Positions 1-10,900 of a stretch of 64,000 nt of DNA are shown here, one piece after another. The stretch covers positions 6,604,028-6,668,027 of the forward strand of contig JACTAT010000002.1 of NCBI GenBank assembly GCA_014526335.1, in the 5' to 3' direction. The position numbers were made by a program, and so were the translations under genes. This stretch comes from Chrysaora quinquecirrha (lineage: Eukaryota > Cnidaria > Scyphozoa > Semaeostomeae > Pelagiidae). The notes below the pieces were generated by a model. It did no database searches. It had not been told where the DNA came from and saw nothing but the letters and a program-made list of their open reading frames with translations. How positions within the stretch are numbered: position 1 is the stretch's first letter; every line of letters starts with the position of its first letter.

Positions 1-3000
1 GCTGGTGGGCTTGAAGTTTGCTGCACATTTCCAACTGAATACGTGAAAACCCAACTGCAATTAGATGCACATGCAACAGTCCCAAAATACACAGGAGTAT
101 GGAACTGTACAACAGTCACTGTGAAGGAGCATGGATTCTTTGGACTTTACCGAGGGATAAGCTCTTTATTGTATGGCTCAATACCCAAAGCATCTGTTAG
201 GTATGCAGTTATTTTAATGGGATTTGAACTGATTTTTGTTAATACGAGCACCAAGATTCTCATCGTGATAATCATAATCATCCTCATTGTCATCATCATC
301 TTCATCATCATCATCACCATCATCATCTTGGTTGTTGATGTTGTTGTTGTCGTTGTTGACACTGTCATCGTCATTATCATCACCATCTTTGTTGTCATCC
401 TAGTTGTCATTGTCACCTTCATCAGCATCAGCATCACCGTCTCCATTATCAGCATTGTCATCATTATCATCATTATTATCATCATCATTATCATCATTAT
501 TATCATCATCATTATCATTATCATTATCATCATCATTATCATTATCATCATCACAATCATCATAATCATCATCTGCAGCATGACCATCTTCATCATCAGC
601 ATTATCAACAACATCATCATCATCATCTTCTTCATCATCATCTTGATCATCATCATTATCATCTGCAGCATCATCATCAACATCAGCGTAAAGTCATTTT
701 TGTTTTCAGCATGCTAAGATCCTTTATGCAATGCATAGCCAATTTTCCAACCCTCCTTCAATTATTGCAACCCTCCTGTGTTTGATTCCTGTATGATATT
801 TACAATCAAAATTCAGGTTAGTCCAATCTGTAAAGCCGCGGCTACACATGCAACTTTTTGCTTGAAACGGCAACGTGATACACTTGAAAGTGTCATGAAA
901 ATCCTGGTGGCTACATGTTGTGAGAAAAATGCTGCAACTGAAGTTCTGTGACAATCAACTTGCACCGTATTAGACATGAATAGGTCATAGAATCTCATGC
1001 GTTATAAGAAAAATGGGTCATGGAAAGTTTCCAGGAAAAGGCACGAAAACAATGTGTTGCATTGCCAATTCAAAAAAATTGATGTATAATATTGCTGTAA
1101 AAAAAACCGACTACACACTGCGACATTCCTGGCAAATAGCAAAACCATGTCGGGAGAAGTTCAACCAAAGCAATATTCTGCAACCATATTTCCTAAGGTC
1201 ACAGAACATTTTGTTTGAAAATGTATACCTGGCTACACGTGCAACTCTAAACTTTTTTCCTGTCTCTGCAACAATTTTGAACATGTTCTGTTGCCATTTC
1301 AAACAAAAAGTGCCACCTGTAGCAGTGACCTAATGTATTACAAACTTAAAAACAACTCCTCAAAATTTTAATTTTCATAACATACACCTTTTCCTGAAAA
1401 GTTGTAAATAACTGATTTGATAAAAACAACATTCCATCACTTATTATTCTAGATTCGCAACATATGAATATTTACGGAATACATTCGCTGATGAAAAGGG
1501 CAAAATGTCGCAAGTTCAGACATTGGTATCTGGTCTTGGAGCTGGCGTGGCAGAAGCTGTTGTTATTGTTTGTCCAATGGAAACAATCAAAGTGAAATTT
1601 ATTCACGATCAAACACAACCAAATCCAAAATATAGAGGATTTTTTAGCGGAGTTTATACAATCGTCAAGACAGAAGGTATGTATATTGTATTTGTCTTTC
1701 ACAGACCTGGTCTTACCTAGTGCAACCAATTAATTCAAAGACTTTTATCCTTGTGGGAATTTGTGGACAAATTTGTCAATGGCCTTGCCTGTTATTTTGT
1801 TTTCAACTCTCAGCTATGGTAGCCTCAAAGCCACGGTCAGGGTCTCCATTAGTTAACCTACAACTAAGATCCTTGCAACTGATGCTAAATACACCATTTG
1901 CACCTTCACCTTCACCTTAATGTTTCCTCTAATAGTTTCTTCAGATATCTGAAACACTGCTTTTGCCAAACAACCAAACATTGTTTGTCAAACATTTGGG
2001 ATTTGTTTTACAGGCATTGTTTGGTGTTAAGCCAAGTCACAAAATATTATTTGGCAATTAGTATTCACTCTGCAATGTTTTTGAAACACTTCAAAAACAT
2101 TTCATTGTTGTACTAAACAATAAATGTTTGAAGAGATGGTCAAACATTGTATTTGAGAAGCAATTTTCAAATGTTTGACAAATAATGTTTGATTGGTTGC
2201 CTTTGATGTAATATCTATCTCCTCTCTTTTCCAGGTATCCGAGGCACTTATCAAGGCTTAATACCAACGATTTTAAAACAAGGCTCAAATCAGGCAATCA
2301 GATTTTTTGTCTACAATAACCTCAAAGCATATTTCCAAGATGGTGACAATACCAAAGAAATTGGACCAGTGAAAACATTCTTCATTGGCGGGATAGCTGG
2401 TGCTGCTAGTGTGTTTGGTAATACACCAATTGATGTTATCAAAACAAGAATGCAGGTTAGTGTTTGAAGTTTCTATTGGTGAGGCCCTGCTAGACAAACA
2501 ATCAAACATTGTTTGTCGAACATTTGAAGCTTATCAAGCAATGTTGCAGAAGAAACGTTTTTGGGCCTACTGCATTTTTGGACATACAGTGTTGAATGTT
2601 ACCACGGTTTCTGCAATTTTCAATGTGTGAATGTTTGGTCACTACACGAAAAAGTGCTTGACAAGCAGAACCTGCTTAGCAATGTTTTTAAAAAAAATTT
2701 AACTTGTTTGCAAATATTTTCCCTTGGCACGACAAGCACTGAATGTTTAAAGAGCAATATTTTGCAATGTGTCCAAACCGTAAAACAAATGTTTGCTTGT
2801 TTGGCCAGGGACTTGCAGTTCCATTGTTATCTTGACTGATTTGAACGGTTTTATGGTGCAGTGCAGTAAACCTCATTTTGTTATAGCATTAGTTGTTGTC
2901 CTGTACGATGTCTTAAACAAATTTTTTTCAATTTTAGGGTCTTGAAGCTCATCTATACAATGGAATGATCGACTGTGTTGTTAAAACATGGAAAGAAGAA

Positions 3001-4165
3001 GGATTTAAAGCGTAAGTTAGTTAAATTAATTTGATTGGTCATTCTGCTGTATACCGCGAACTGATTGGTGTAAAACACAATACCATTCTAGCTTCATTTT
3101 TTATTGGTGCATTTTGATCCACATCTGGGTATAAATTAAAGCCGTCATCATTTGTTTCGGTCTGTTTCTGACGTTTATACTCTGAGGAGTGTCAGACGAA
3201 AAAAGCTTTTAAGTATGGATGGGCCTAAAGATGGATTTCTTCAGTACAGTATGATAGGAAAACTGTAAGGGGTGCGAGCGAGCGGGGAAGATAGTTTAAA
3301 CCCTTCAGAACGGTATGCTCACTGATCTTCCGACCTGCATCTCTTCTTTAAACTTGGAGTCAAACACAAGCCATTTGATAAACAGGACTTGCCGTACCGC
3401 CTATCGTTTACTGCTTTCCGTCGATACGGTGAAGACGAAATTCACCCTAGGGTGTGTTCTTTCCGGACTTTGATCTCTTCTGAACTCTGAAAAAGGGAGA
3501 CTAGAAATAAGGCCCGGCCAAAAGATCATCGTCCAGCATTTTTTGTTTGCGTCAAGCAAAAAATGTTTTTGAACTTTTTCAAAAACATCACGCCACAAAG
3601 TTTGTTACTTTTGCTTATCATGCAATGTTTTTAGACGTGGCCAAACGGTCAAAATTTGTTGTACCGCAAATTTAAAATTTTGGACCAACAATGTTTGATC
3701 GTTTGGCCAGGACCTAAAGGAGGCTTCCAAGTACAGACGCCAAAACAGAACTTTCTTGAACAACGGAAGACTTTAGAGAAGTTGATTTGGGAACGATTCC
3801 TAGACAGTGTCTGAAAAATCGTCCAGCTCTGGCGTCAGGAGAGTCTGGAGCCTCATCTGGAATGAGCCTCCAATCCACAGCCTCCGATTTACTCAAGAGT
3901 TGTTCAAAAGAACGGACTTTCGTTCTGTCCGAAGTCTCCAGGAAAAAGAAAACGCAGAAAAAGGTCCCCAAAAAGCGCCAAATCACCTCACCTTTTTGCC
4001 GTGAGCTTACTGCCCATCTCTTTTATCAATCGCAATGTTTTGCTTTGTAGGTTTTATAAAGGAACAGTGCCAAGACTCGGTCGTGTATGTTTCGATGTTG
4101 CGTTCACATTTACGATGTATGAACAAGTGATGAAACTGCTGGACTACGTATGGAAAACAAATTAG
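1..4165 (+). CDS. SLC25A1: Mitochondrial citrate/tricarboxylate carrier, 5'-partial
   Basis: Inner-membrane carrier exchanging mitochondrial citrate for cytosolic malate, feeding cytosolic acetyl-CoA. Five exons fit in phase: 1-200 (starts outside the window), 1453-1676, 2235-2455, 2938-3011 and 4051-4165, ending in TAG. They give 277 residues; the human protein has about 311, so roughly 34 N-terminal residues are missing. All three mitochondrial carrier signatures are visible: PTEYVK (exon 1), PMETIK (exon 2) and PIDVIK (exon 3). The stretches [14 protein letters not shown], [26 protein letters not shown] and [13 protein letters not shown] are close to human SLC25A1 from memory. Introns are inflated by repeats. 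The gene converges on PSMC3IP, with about 740 bp between the two stop codons. Confidence 0.96.
240..700. repeat. (ATC)n-type trinucleotide repeat, SLC25A1 intron 1
   Basis: About 460 bp of imperfect ATC/ATT triplets, reading as poly-Ile on one strand and poly-Met on the other. It lies in intron 1 of SLC25A1. Long open frames here are artefacts of triplet composition. Confidence 0.95.
1795..1918 (+). repeat. SINE-like repeat, 3' part (CACCTT-tailed family)
   Basis: Contains the family core (AGTTAACCTAC, then AGATCCTTGC, then CACCATTT) and ends in a (TTCACC)n tail. Related copies are at 14280-14400 (reverse), 40372-40562, 46713-47065 and 58785-58932. Longer copies carry a tRNA-like B box, so this looks like a 5'-truncated tRNA-derived SINE in SLC25A1 intron 2. 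Confidence 0.7.
1925..2215. repeat. CAAACATTG-family dispersed repeat
   Basis: Contains CAAACATTGTTTGTCAAACA-like blocks on alternating strands, so it is quasi-palindromic. Same family as 2480-2840, 3520-3720, 18590-19100, 19480-20035, 21130-21260, 27925-28400, 41960-42035, 45785-46015, 52730-52920 and 53265-53645. I see no coding sequence. Confidence 0.75.
2480..2840. repeat. CAAACATTG-family repeat, SLC25A1 intron 3
   Basis: Repeated ACATTGTTTGTCGAACATTT and AATGTTTGCTTGTTTGGCCA motifs in both orientations. The copy ends near the characteristic TTGGCCAGGGACTT border seen in other copies. Confidence 0.7.
3030..3225 (+). repeat. GACGTTTATACTCTGAGGAG-family repeat
   Basis: Ordered blocks: TGATTGGTGTAAAACACAAT, then GGTGCATTTTGATCCACATC, then TGGGTATAAATT, then TTTCTGACGTTTATACTC, then GTGTCAGACGAAAAAAGC. 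The same order recurs at 8815-8970, 17350-17515, 26275-26440 and 26525-26700, and reversed at 26825-27070. Probably a SINE- or MITE-like element of about 190 bp; no coding content. Confidence 0.75.
3520..3720. repeat. CAAACATTG-family repeat, SLC25A1 intron 4
   Basis: Blocks such as CAATGTTTGATCGTTTGGCC and ACGTGGCCAAACGGTCAAAA end at TTTGGCCAGGACCTAAAGG, the usual family border. The rest of intron 4 (3720-4050) has no recognisable gene. Confidence 0.65.
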
Positions 4166-4904
4166 GTATTTATATTGAAATGCTAGGGTTTGTTGTCAAG
4201 TTCATGAGAACTAGGCTTTTTTTGATTAATGGTGTGATGGACGAATACCAGAGCAGCGCTACATGTGTGACCCTTGAATAGCCCAATTTTAATTTAATAG
4301 TGCCCATTTATTTCAGTATATAGTCATTAGTCCTGATTTTATTTATTTTTTGAGCTGATTGATAACTATTAGGCCTTTATTTTGAAAATTGTCCTTATAG
4401 AGCTTAAGAGTTTTATTTGAGAAGTGGGAAAAAGTTGAGAAACTGCGTGTTGCCTTTCCAGTATTTCGTGTTTTTTGCCTTTGCTCTTGCACACTGTGAC
4501 CATTAAGTACATTTTGACCATTATTACATTGTGATTATTACATTATCTTTTTAGCATAATTTTTTCTAGCTTATCTAGGCATTTCATGAAACTGAATTTT
4601 CATTCATCGAATCGCCCAAACGATCTCGACATTTCACGACTTTACGCAATTGCGCATCATGCAAAACATGTTTCAGCCCCATGCTATTAAACGCAAAGAA
4701 TAAGTAAAAAATCGAGGTTTCTGGCATAATCCGTAAATTTCAAAAAATTATTCTACAGCATCAACTTCAAATTTTCCAAACAGACTTGTTATCTTGATAG
4801 TAAATCTGATAAAGCCTGATAAAGTATTCAATCTACTATCTTGAAAGTTTAAAAAAGGAAATATGTACACCTTGGTAGAGTTTTTAAAAGTTACTAAGTA
4901 GTTT
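4166..4904. other. Convergent intergenic/3'UTR interval
   Basis: Holds the 3' ends of SLC25A1 (+) and PSMC3IP (-). AT-rich. No ORF or RNA gene recognised. TTTATT/AATAAA-like words occur near 4340-4380 and could serve polyadenylation; I cannot place the cleavage sites. Confidence 0.6.
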
Positions 4905-7900
4905 TCACTTTTTGTCTAAAGAAACGCCAACTTCTTCGTCAGTTTCAACTCCAACCTCTTCCTAAAACATCAAAGTAATACCAGTTATACGAAAATGATT
5001 CCAAGTTACTCAATTTTTTAAGATCACGGAGAATTTAGCTATAAGTTAACGAATGACCACCTCAATTTACCCCAATGATCCATATGACGCCCCTCAATAC
5101 ATTAGCTAGACTCGTCGAAACGGAATAACAGTTAAAATGAAAAGATGATTCCCCTAAGCAAATTCTCTTGCTTAGCCCATTAGAATGCATCATGCATATA
5201 TCCCTTACAACGCAGTTTACACGAACGCAATAGATATACGCTCTGCAAGGCAGGTCTTTTCGCTCGTTTTCGGAAACACGTACTTTTCACAGAGCTCGAT
5301 GAAATCTACCTCATATGTTAGTTATTAGCCTGTTTGCAGCCTCAACCTCTTCACACGGAAAATAAGCAGTTCCCTTAAAAAGAAACCTTGCAGGCTACGA
5401 AATGAAGGGATTATGATCACGAAGAAATTGATGCTATGAAAATCCATTCTAGGAAAAAAATAAGTAGAAGAAAGATGACATTTTTCTTACTATTAATTGC
5501 TTCTTTGATTTTGGGTATCCTTCCAAAATACAATTTAGAATATCCATTGCCTAGATGCAGATATTCACATAAGAACATAAGCATATTAATGACAGAAAGG
5601 AATATTCGAACCTCGGTATTTGTATTTCTTGCTTGAAAAATGTAGCCCACACCTTGCCGAAGACCCATACCAAAATACCAAACCCTACCTCAAACCTAAC
5701 CCTAGCCTTTGCCCTAGTCTCTAACCCACCGTAAACCCTATATTAACCCTAACCTTTAGGTCTAACCACAACCCTAAACCTTAACCCAAGTACTGCAATC
5801 AAGCCCTGACCTTTGCCCCCGGACCCCAGGTTTTAAGTCAAGAAAAAGGTATTGAAATTCGATCAATTCATCCCAGAAAAGGGATACTTTCTTTCTATAA
5901 ACAGGCGTTGCTGGGTCATGTCAGAGGTGCAGTAGGAATGTTCCCAAAATTTTTAACACGCTTCAAAAGATTTTGAGAGATCTATGTATAAGTGAAAAAG
6001 ATTTAGACATGTCTTAGTGAAATTTGTTTTCATTAATATTGCGAAATCGAGGGTGCAGAATAAAATATATTTTGAATCAATAAACAAGTATTCGTCGCAC
6101 CATTCGCTTTCTTTTTCGCCAGTGTTGACTGAATTCTTTATTATCTTTGTAAATCTGCAGGAAAATTTAATCAAAAATGAATAAATCACGGTGAAAAATT
6201 GTTTGGGACGAAACAAACCCGGGTATAATGTATGTGCAGTATAGTGCAGGATATTCAGCACAGTGGAGGATATTCATTCAGTACTGTGGAGGGATATCAT
6301 CAGTACGGTGGAGGGATATCATCAGTGCAGTGGAGGGAAATCATCAGTACAGTGGAGGGGTATCATCAGTACAGTGAAGGAATATCATCAGTGCGGCGGA
6401 GGGATATCATAAGTATAGTGGAGGGGTATCATCAGTACAGTGGAGATATCATCCACTGTACAGTGGATATCATCCACTGTACAGAATATCTTCCACTGTA
6501 CTGATGATATCCCTCAACTGTACTGATGATATCCCTCCACTGTACTGAATATCCTCCACCGTACTGATGATATCCCTCCACTGTACTGATGATATCCCTC
6601 CACTGTACAGAATATCCTCCACCGTACTGATGATACCCCTCAACTGTACTGATGATATCCCTCCACTGTACTGAATATCCTCCACTGAACTGCACACCTT
6701 CCATTTTGTACTGTACATACATTACCCGGGTGGAAACAGCTTTCGAAATAAATGAAACAATAGCCACTACCATACTAGGGACCAAAGTTTCTTAAAAGAT
6801 GTTCAGATACTGAGTGTATAAGAAACTTTTACTACGTTGAAGGTGCCAAAACCTTGGACCAAAAATTTCTTATAAATAAAATGAGTGTAGATTTAATATA
6901 CGATTGTCAGTGGAAAATCGTCTTTAGGGGTAGTGGTGAATTTGATTTCGCAGGGGATCTCGGGAAATATCCCTTGCTGCTAAGTCTAAGTTATCAAAAT
7001 AAATTCTGTGAAACTTTGCATTTCAAACCAACATTTGAACATTTGTTTCGACATCTATAGCTGTGCCTAAGTAGAGTTTTTTTAATTTAAAGATCAGTCA
7101 GAAACTAAGCAGATAATCTCCCCAGTCGACCCGGTCTTCTTGAACTACGTACGCATTCAATGTTTTATTAACTAAAGCAGACAGCTGATTTGTCCAAATG
7201 GCAAACAAGTTAGAAGCAATAGACGATTCCGAAAAAGTAGCGTCAGGGGGCTTTTGATCATGACGTACTGCGTCAAAAAATCGCATTTTTATCGGGAATA
7301 CAAAAACTGATTTTTTCCAACGCTTTCTCCCAAACCTTATTGACTCGGCCAATATAATGTTAAGCGCTAACAGACGAAGAAACCTCTTATAAGAAAATAC
7401 TCAAGCCCTTTTCATTTAAATATCTACACGCTTTTTTATAAGGAACCACTTTATAAAGAACATACATGTAGAAGGCCCGAAAATTTAAAGAACTTATACT
7501 ACTAAAGATAAGCACTTGACAGTTTTTGTTATCTTATCCTTTATTATTATTTTCTCGATTCCGTTCAACTCTTCTTACTCAAAAATGGCACATTTAGCTG
7601 TCCTCAAATAGTTTCCGTAAGTAAGAAATGTTTTATTTTTGGGAAGTTAAAGAAACTCTTCAAGAAAAGTTGACAATCTATGTTTTTAGTACCAAAACCT
7701 TGGAATGGAATTTCTTTTTAAAAAAATGGTGTATCTGCGGGATCAAATTCGGAATTCTACAAAATAATAGCTTTATTTCACCCGCCCTTATGTAAACTCA
7801 ATTTAAAAAACCTAAGCTAAAAGGTATAGGCGAATATGCTTAACAATATGCGGTTAGTTTATGGCCACATGGTAAAGAGGCCTGAACACGAGGCTTGAAC

Positions 7901-10900
7901 AAAAATCGCGCTGAATCATGGTCTTTCTATCCATATGATGTCATCTTAGCAACCTTCCGTTTAGATGAAACAAATGCAGTGGAATTAATGTTAAACTTAA
8001 AGAGAAAATAGATATTTTGTCTGACCTTATCTTTTTCTGCTGGGGTTATGGAGTTCGTGTCTGAAACAAGAATTTGTATAGGTAGCTAAAATTAACGACT
8101 TTTGCAATAGACCTTTTCAAATGTTTTCTATAGTAGAAATCAAAAATCGTAGAAGGCTTCTCGAGAAGAAATGTGAAATTTCAGTAATTATTTTTTTATA
8201 TACCTGACTCAATTTTCTTAATTCTTTCTTTCATAGCCTGGCACTGAGATAAAAAGATAAAATTGTTCAGTTTTTTGCAAGAAAACTAACTTTTTAATGG
8301 TTCTAAAAGGAAATAGGTTCGTGGTTAAGGTGGTAGTGATATAGACTCACTACATATGTTCCACTAAACAAATCAAAATAATGGGGGAGTAGATTAGAGT
8401 GACCTAACATGAAAGCGTCTTGTAGCTGTGATACAGCAAGGCTCCGCAAAGAAAAAACGGACATATAAGCAACTTTAGGCCGACTTTTTGTTAAAGAAAA
8501 TGGATAAAACAATAGTCTATTGTACTGTAACAATACCCTGGGTAATGAAATCTGGTTTCTTGTTTGTAGGGCCTTACTGTATCGATTTTTGGAATGTCCT
8601 GTGGCTAGTGCTTCTGAAATGTGGGTGGGTTGGCAGATATTTGTGCAGTGAATGAAGACAGAGTAAAATTATTAGGGGCTAGATCCTCGTTTCATCTCAG
8701 CGTTTTAGAATCTGTCCACATCAAAACCAAAACGCCGGTTCTGTGTGGATAGAAAGAGTTCGTTTTTTTCACTTGGACTCTTCAATTAATTTTCATTGTT
8801 TTTCCCGCCGAAAGCAGATTGTTGTTTAAAACACAATGCCCATTCAACTTTTCTTTCTGGTTGGTGCATTTCGAGCCGCATCTGGGTATAAATTCCACCT
8901 CAGTTTGTTGTTTCCGTCTGTTTCTGACGTTCATACTCTGAGGAGTGTGGGACGAAAAAAGCTTTTTTAAATATGCCCGAAAATGTTTCCGCTGTTTATC
9001 GCAATTTTGAAGTAAAATTATTGTGAAGTTTAAAAAAAGCAGGAAAATCTGCGTGCAATCTGCATTCCATGCTCTTTTGTACCAAAATCTGCTCTTACAG
9101 ACGGAATTTCACACCAGGGTCTGATTAGTTTTCCACGCCATCTGCTAAGTTTTTCTGCTTTGCTACGGACGCGAACCATTCATTTTGGAAGAAGAAGTTG
9201 TGAAGACATCACACTTTTCATTTCGCCAGAATTTTACAATCTTGGTCATGGATATCTCAGCTTTACATAACATTACTACTGAAAAGAACATCACTAATGG
9301 TTCAAATTCAGTCAATCAAGGATGTTTTCGTCTTCATTTCTACAATCTACCGAAAACCCCGGCAGTAATGGCTTCTATCATAGGTACGTCGGTATTAAAC
9401 GTCCCTTCGTCTGTGTTTGCAGTTTTTAGTAATGCTATAGTGATGTATACTATATGGCACAAGCCATTGCTTAGAACATCAGCAAACTTTCTGATATTTA
9501 GCATGTGTTTCTCAGATTTCCTAGTCGGACTGACTGTCCAGCCATTATCCCTTGCGTTGATGTGGCTTAAATTGTCCGGTATTCACCCATGCAGTTTGAA
9601 AATGTGCCTTGACTTTTTTGCCTTCATTTGCTGTGCTGTGTCCCTACTAAACACCGCACTGGTCACAATGGATCGCTACTGGGCTATCTGTATGCCGTAC
9701 CGCTATCATCCTGAAGTTTTTAAACGGAAGTATACATTTGCAATAACGGCTGTTTGGCTTATATTGGTCCCGTATACTCTGCTTCATTCGCTAAAAGTTA
9801 TCAGTAGTCGCGCTTTTACAGCAAGCCTAGCTTGCATTGTATTTTTCGTGCTTGTTTTTAATCTGAGCTGCTATTGCAAAATATACCTAGTCATACGACA
9901 GCATAAAAGACAAATTTCAAGTCAGCTTGTTCAGGTCCGACCAGCCTTGCCAGAATCACATGATCAAGTTCCAAGCCAATCACCAACGGAGAAAAAACGA
10001 TTAAACGTTGTCATTATTCTTGTTTTGGTTTTGTTGGCCTGTTATCTTCCTTATATGTTATTTCCTGTCTTCTATAATACTCTTCAGCTTAGCACTGAAG
10101 TTAGTTATGTTTTCTTCACATGGGCACGGATGCCTGTCTTCTGGAACAGTGCCTTTAATCCTATTGTTTACTGTTTGAAGATGCCAGCAATTGCAGAGGA
10201 GGTCAGGAAAGTATTAAAGCGTCTGAAAGCAAGAATTCTGTGTCGAAATGATTGAATTTGGAGCAGTTCTGTAGCATTTTAATGCATTACCTAGACAAGC
10301 AATGAACGCAACTTGATAATGATATATAGGCGAATATGTAGCTGCTTCAATTTAGATAAGTATACAGAGTTTTGGCTTCTTGACGTTGTCGGGTACTTTG
10401 AAAGATGAAAACAGGAAAAGTTTTCCTAAATATGTAAACTGAGAGAATTTAGACTGAAAGTTAGTTGCTTCTAAAGAAGAGTCCAGATACATCTAGAATA
10501 TAAATGCTCTTGCCTCTTTAAGAAACATCTTCTGGAGGACAATTATTAAATGTTTTTAAGAGAAAGTCTGGTGGTATTTGGGAGAAGAATGCTGATGTAT
10601 TTTGACGAAGAATACGGTTGGAACAATGTTGCTTTCCGAAGAAGAGTGCTATTTGCATTGAAAGATGAAAGACTTTGGGTCTCTGAAGAAGGTTGTTGAA
10701 GCATCTCGAAGAAGAAGAGACATTTTGAAGAAGAATATTTAAGAGGACACATCCATAAATTCTGAATGAAATAACAATTTTCGAGATATTCGGAAGAAGA
10801 TTGCTGAAGAACAGCTGCAAAGCACAATGAAATGCAACGTTGACGACACACAATGCAACTCTTCAAAAAGAGCATTAAGGTGTGAGATTTTAAGCGGGAA

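Noticed and set aside
147..717. Poly-Met/poly-Ile open frames on both strands
   Set aside because: They arise from the (ATC)n repeat in SLC25A1 intron 1; only 1-200 is coding.
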